Assembly (NCBI GenBank): GCA_019096065.1
Contig: JAGUCH010000004.1
Location: 6,076,001-6,140,000, forward strand
Direction of reading: 5' to 3'
Length of the DNA stretch: 64,000 nt
Source of the DNA: Paracyclopina nana
Lineage: Eukaryota; Arthropoda; Copepoda; Cyclopoida; Cyclopettidae
How positions within the stretch are numbered: the stretch's first letter is position 1; each line of letters begins with the position of its first letter. Under the pieces are notes generated by a model that was not told the DNA's origin, made no database searches, and worked only from the letters and a program-made list of their open reading frames with translations. Position numbers and translations under genes: made by a program. Of this stretch, positions 62,601-64,000 are shown piece by piece.

Positions 62601-63429
62601 TTGGCAAGAGAAACGGCCCGTTACGAGAGACGTCGAGGATGGACTCTACTCCAAATTCTCCTACATCGTTACCAAGGTATACTGCAACTACTCCGGCTGT
62701 GATTGGAGCTCATAAATAATAATTGCTCGCTATCTGCGCTGTTTTCAGACGATTTATGGGATGCCAGCGGCGGGTGGCGTTTTCTTGGCCTATATCGTGC
62801 CAGCATATCTGCTCTGTGGCCTGCATACAAAGGGGGATCTCAACACTATCACGCACTACATAGGTAATGTGATAATGATGCATTAGTATAAGGCAATATT
62901 CCATCTTTTCTTGGTAGGCTACATGCTTCTCTACTTATTGGCTGTCAGGAGTGTGGCCCTTTCTATGGCTCATCTTCTGTCCTCGAGACATTTGGCAGCA
63001 GCCCTCACAGGGCTTTGCGTCACTGCCATGGCATTAGTGTCTGGATACGTGATCCACCACGAGGATGTGGGATATTGGGCCTCGTGGCTCAAATATGCCA
63101 CTCCACAGTGGTGGATGGAGCATCCCATTGTGCAAGATGAGCTCCAACCCATTGAACACTTTAGGTGCACTGGAAATCCAGTCATCACCACAGATATCAT
63201 AAAGCAGGTTCCCTGCGGTCTACCGACTGGAACCGAGGCCGTGCTTTATTACGACCTCACGCCCAAATTCGTGACGCAAACGAGCGAGTCGGTGTGGTTC
63301 TCGCCACAAGCTGTTCCAATTCTTATTACCATTCTTTTCTTCATACTCTTTCAATTGCTGGACATTGTCTTCTTCCTGGGAAGAAGGCAAGAGTCCAACC
63401 AGTCGCGAGCCAAAAAACACAAAATGTAA
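59627..63429 (+). CDS. ABCG8-like half-transporter with long N-terminal extension
   Basis: Seven exons (59627-60081, 60593-61275, 61422-62054, 62113-62296, 62358-62676, 62749-62863, 62918-63429) give 966 residues; vertebrate ABCG8 has ~673. The first ~350 residues are Gly/Ser/Arg/His-rich and disordered (RSRSHLHQARRSRSRSR). The nucleotide-binding domain has no usable Walker A: MATKREEGTAL stands where GxxGxGK[ST] is expected, and an intron falls inside it. The signature is LTESEKQRL, Walker B is VVLDEPTRGMD, and the H-loop His is absent. Six membrane segments follow. It pairs with the ABCG5-like gene in head-to-head order. ATP hydrolysis by this pair looks compromised. The stop lies 39 nt from the SCOT stop (convergent). 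Confidence 0.88.
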
Positions 63430-63468
63430 CAAGCGCTGCTCAAAAATATAGAGAGTATTATTGCTAAG

Positions 63469-64000
63469 CTACTCAAGCCTCATTTTTTGCAAATTGTCCG
63501 CGATAATGAGCTGGCAACCAGTGGCAGCCTTTACGTCATCCACAGTGAAGCCCTCGCCAATTTCTGTCAGAGTCATGCCCTTCTTTGGGTCGATTTCAAA
63601 CACACCCTAAAGATGGTTCTGCTTTTGAGAAGCCACTTCAATTGGGTAGACCAAAAGCTAACTTACCATTTCGGTGATGATCATGTCCACACAGGCCTTG
63701 CCAGTCAAAGGTAAGTTGCACTCCTCCAAGATCTTGTGCTTGCCACCCTTGGCAGTGTGTTCCATGGTGACAATGACCTTCGTTCCAGCAGCAGATACCA
63801 AGTCCATGGCACCCCCCATGCCCTTGACCATTTTGCCAGGGATCATCCAGTTGGCAAGGTCGCCAAATCTGGACACTTGCATGGCCCCCAAAATGGTGAC
63901 ATCGACATGCCCACCTCTGATCATTGCGAAGCTATCATCGCTGGAAAAGTAGGAAGCTCCAGGCAGAGCTGTCACAGTTTGCTTGCCGGCATTGATGAGG
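63469..64000 (-). CDS. OXCT1: Succinyl-CoA:3-ketoacid CoA transferase, C-terminal part (gene continues beyond window)
   Basis: Two exons are visible: 64000-63667 (incomplete) and 63606-63469 (45 codons to TAG). The sequence follows the SCOT beta-domain closely: [77 protein letters not shown], and an ending in [13 protein letters not shown]. The enzyme transfers CoA from succinyl-CoA to acetoacetate in mitochondria (ketone body use). The catalytic Glu lies upstream of this segment, at or beyond the window edge. Convergent with the ABCG8-like gene, so the 3' UTRs must overlap or be very short. Confidence 0.95.

Overview
The window is animal nuclear DNA. Introns are short (mostly 50-75 nt, GT-AG) and intergenic spacing is compact. 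A pro-resilin-like RR-2 cuticular protein makes it an arthropod, and BEL/Pao and Polinton-type elements fit. The gene set (IFT81, ATG7, BORCS5, MKK7/hemipterous, G-gamma-1, the ABCG5/ABCG8-like pair, SCOT) suggests a small-genome pancrustacean such as a crustacean or springtail. I cannot name the species.

Layout. 1-7 kb: the 3' part of a membrane-anchored transferrin, a BTB zinc-finger regulator (minus), about 3 kb of non-coding DNA, and a cuticle protein (minus). 7.6-14.2 kb: a large secreted protein assembled here from ten exons, with FAS1, Kunitz and Cu/Zn-SOD-type domains in one 1376-residue chain, followed 66 nt later by an orphan class A GPCR. 14.6-24.5 kb: IFT81, a G-gamma-1 gene whose exons are too small to show as a long ORF, a convergent BTB-BACK-kelch gene, and a divergent MKK7-type kinase. 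24.7-28.9 kb: an unrecognised 1098-residue protein with a spliced upstream ORF, and a 46-residue secreted-peptide candidate.

29.2-41.1 kb is an almost pristine BEL/Pao retrotransposon on the minus strand. It has near-identical LTRs, a 5-bp target duplication, a primer site and a polypurine tract. Its gag-pol reading frame is split by one in-frame TGA, and a 1241-codon extra ORF sits in the env position, joined to pol by an ATGA stop-start overlap. 41-46.6 kb is a repeat nest. It holds an AAAGGC-phased DNA element carrying an OTU-like fragment, a Polinton/adintovirus-like remnant (packaging ATPase with a nonsense codon, a small basic protein, a zinc-finger/AT-hook protein), a foldback hairpin, a minisatellite-bearing inverted-repeat element, and copies of a dispersed repeat. 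A spliced single-pass membrane protein gene is embedded among them.

47-64 kb returns to ordinary genes: a katanin-like KATNAL2 gene with two frameshifts, BORCS5 and ATG7 tightly packed in tandem, a KCNE-like membrane protein, the head-to-head ABCG5-like and ABCG8-like half-transporters (both with degenerate ATP sites), and the 3' end of SCOT/OXCT1. BORCS5 (lysosome positioning) and ATG7 (autophagy) are functionally related neighbours, and the two ABCG half-transporters probably form a heterodimer.

All exon boundaries were inferred by eye from GT-AG sites, reading-frame phase and family similarity. No transcript data or database search was available.
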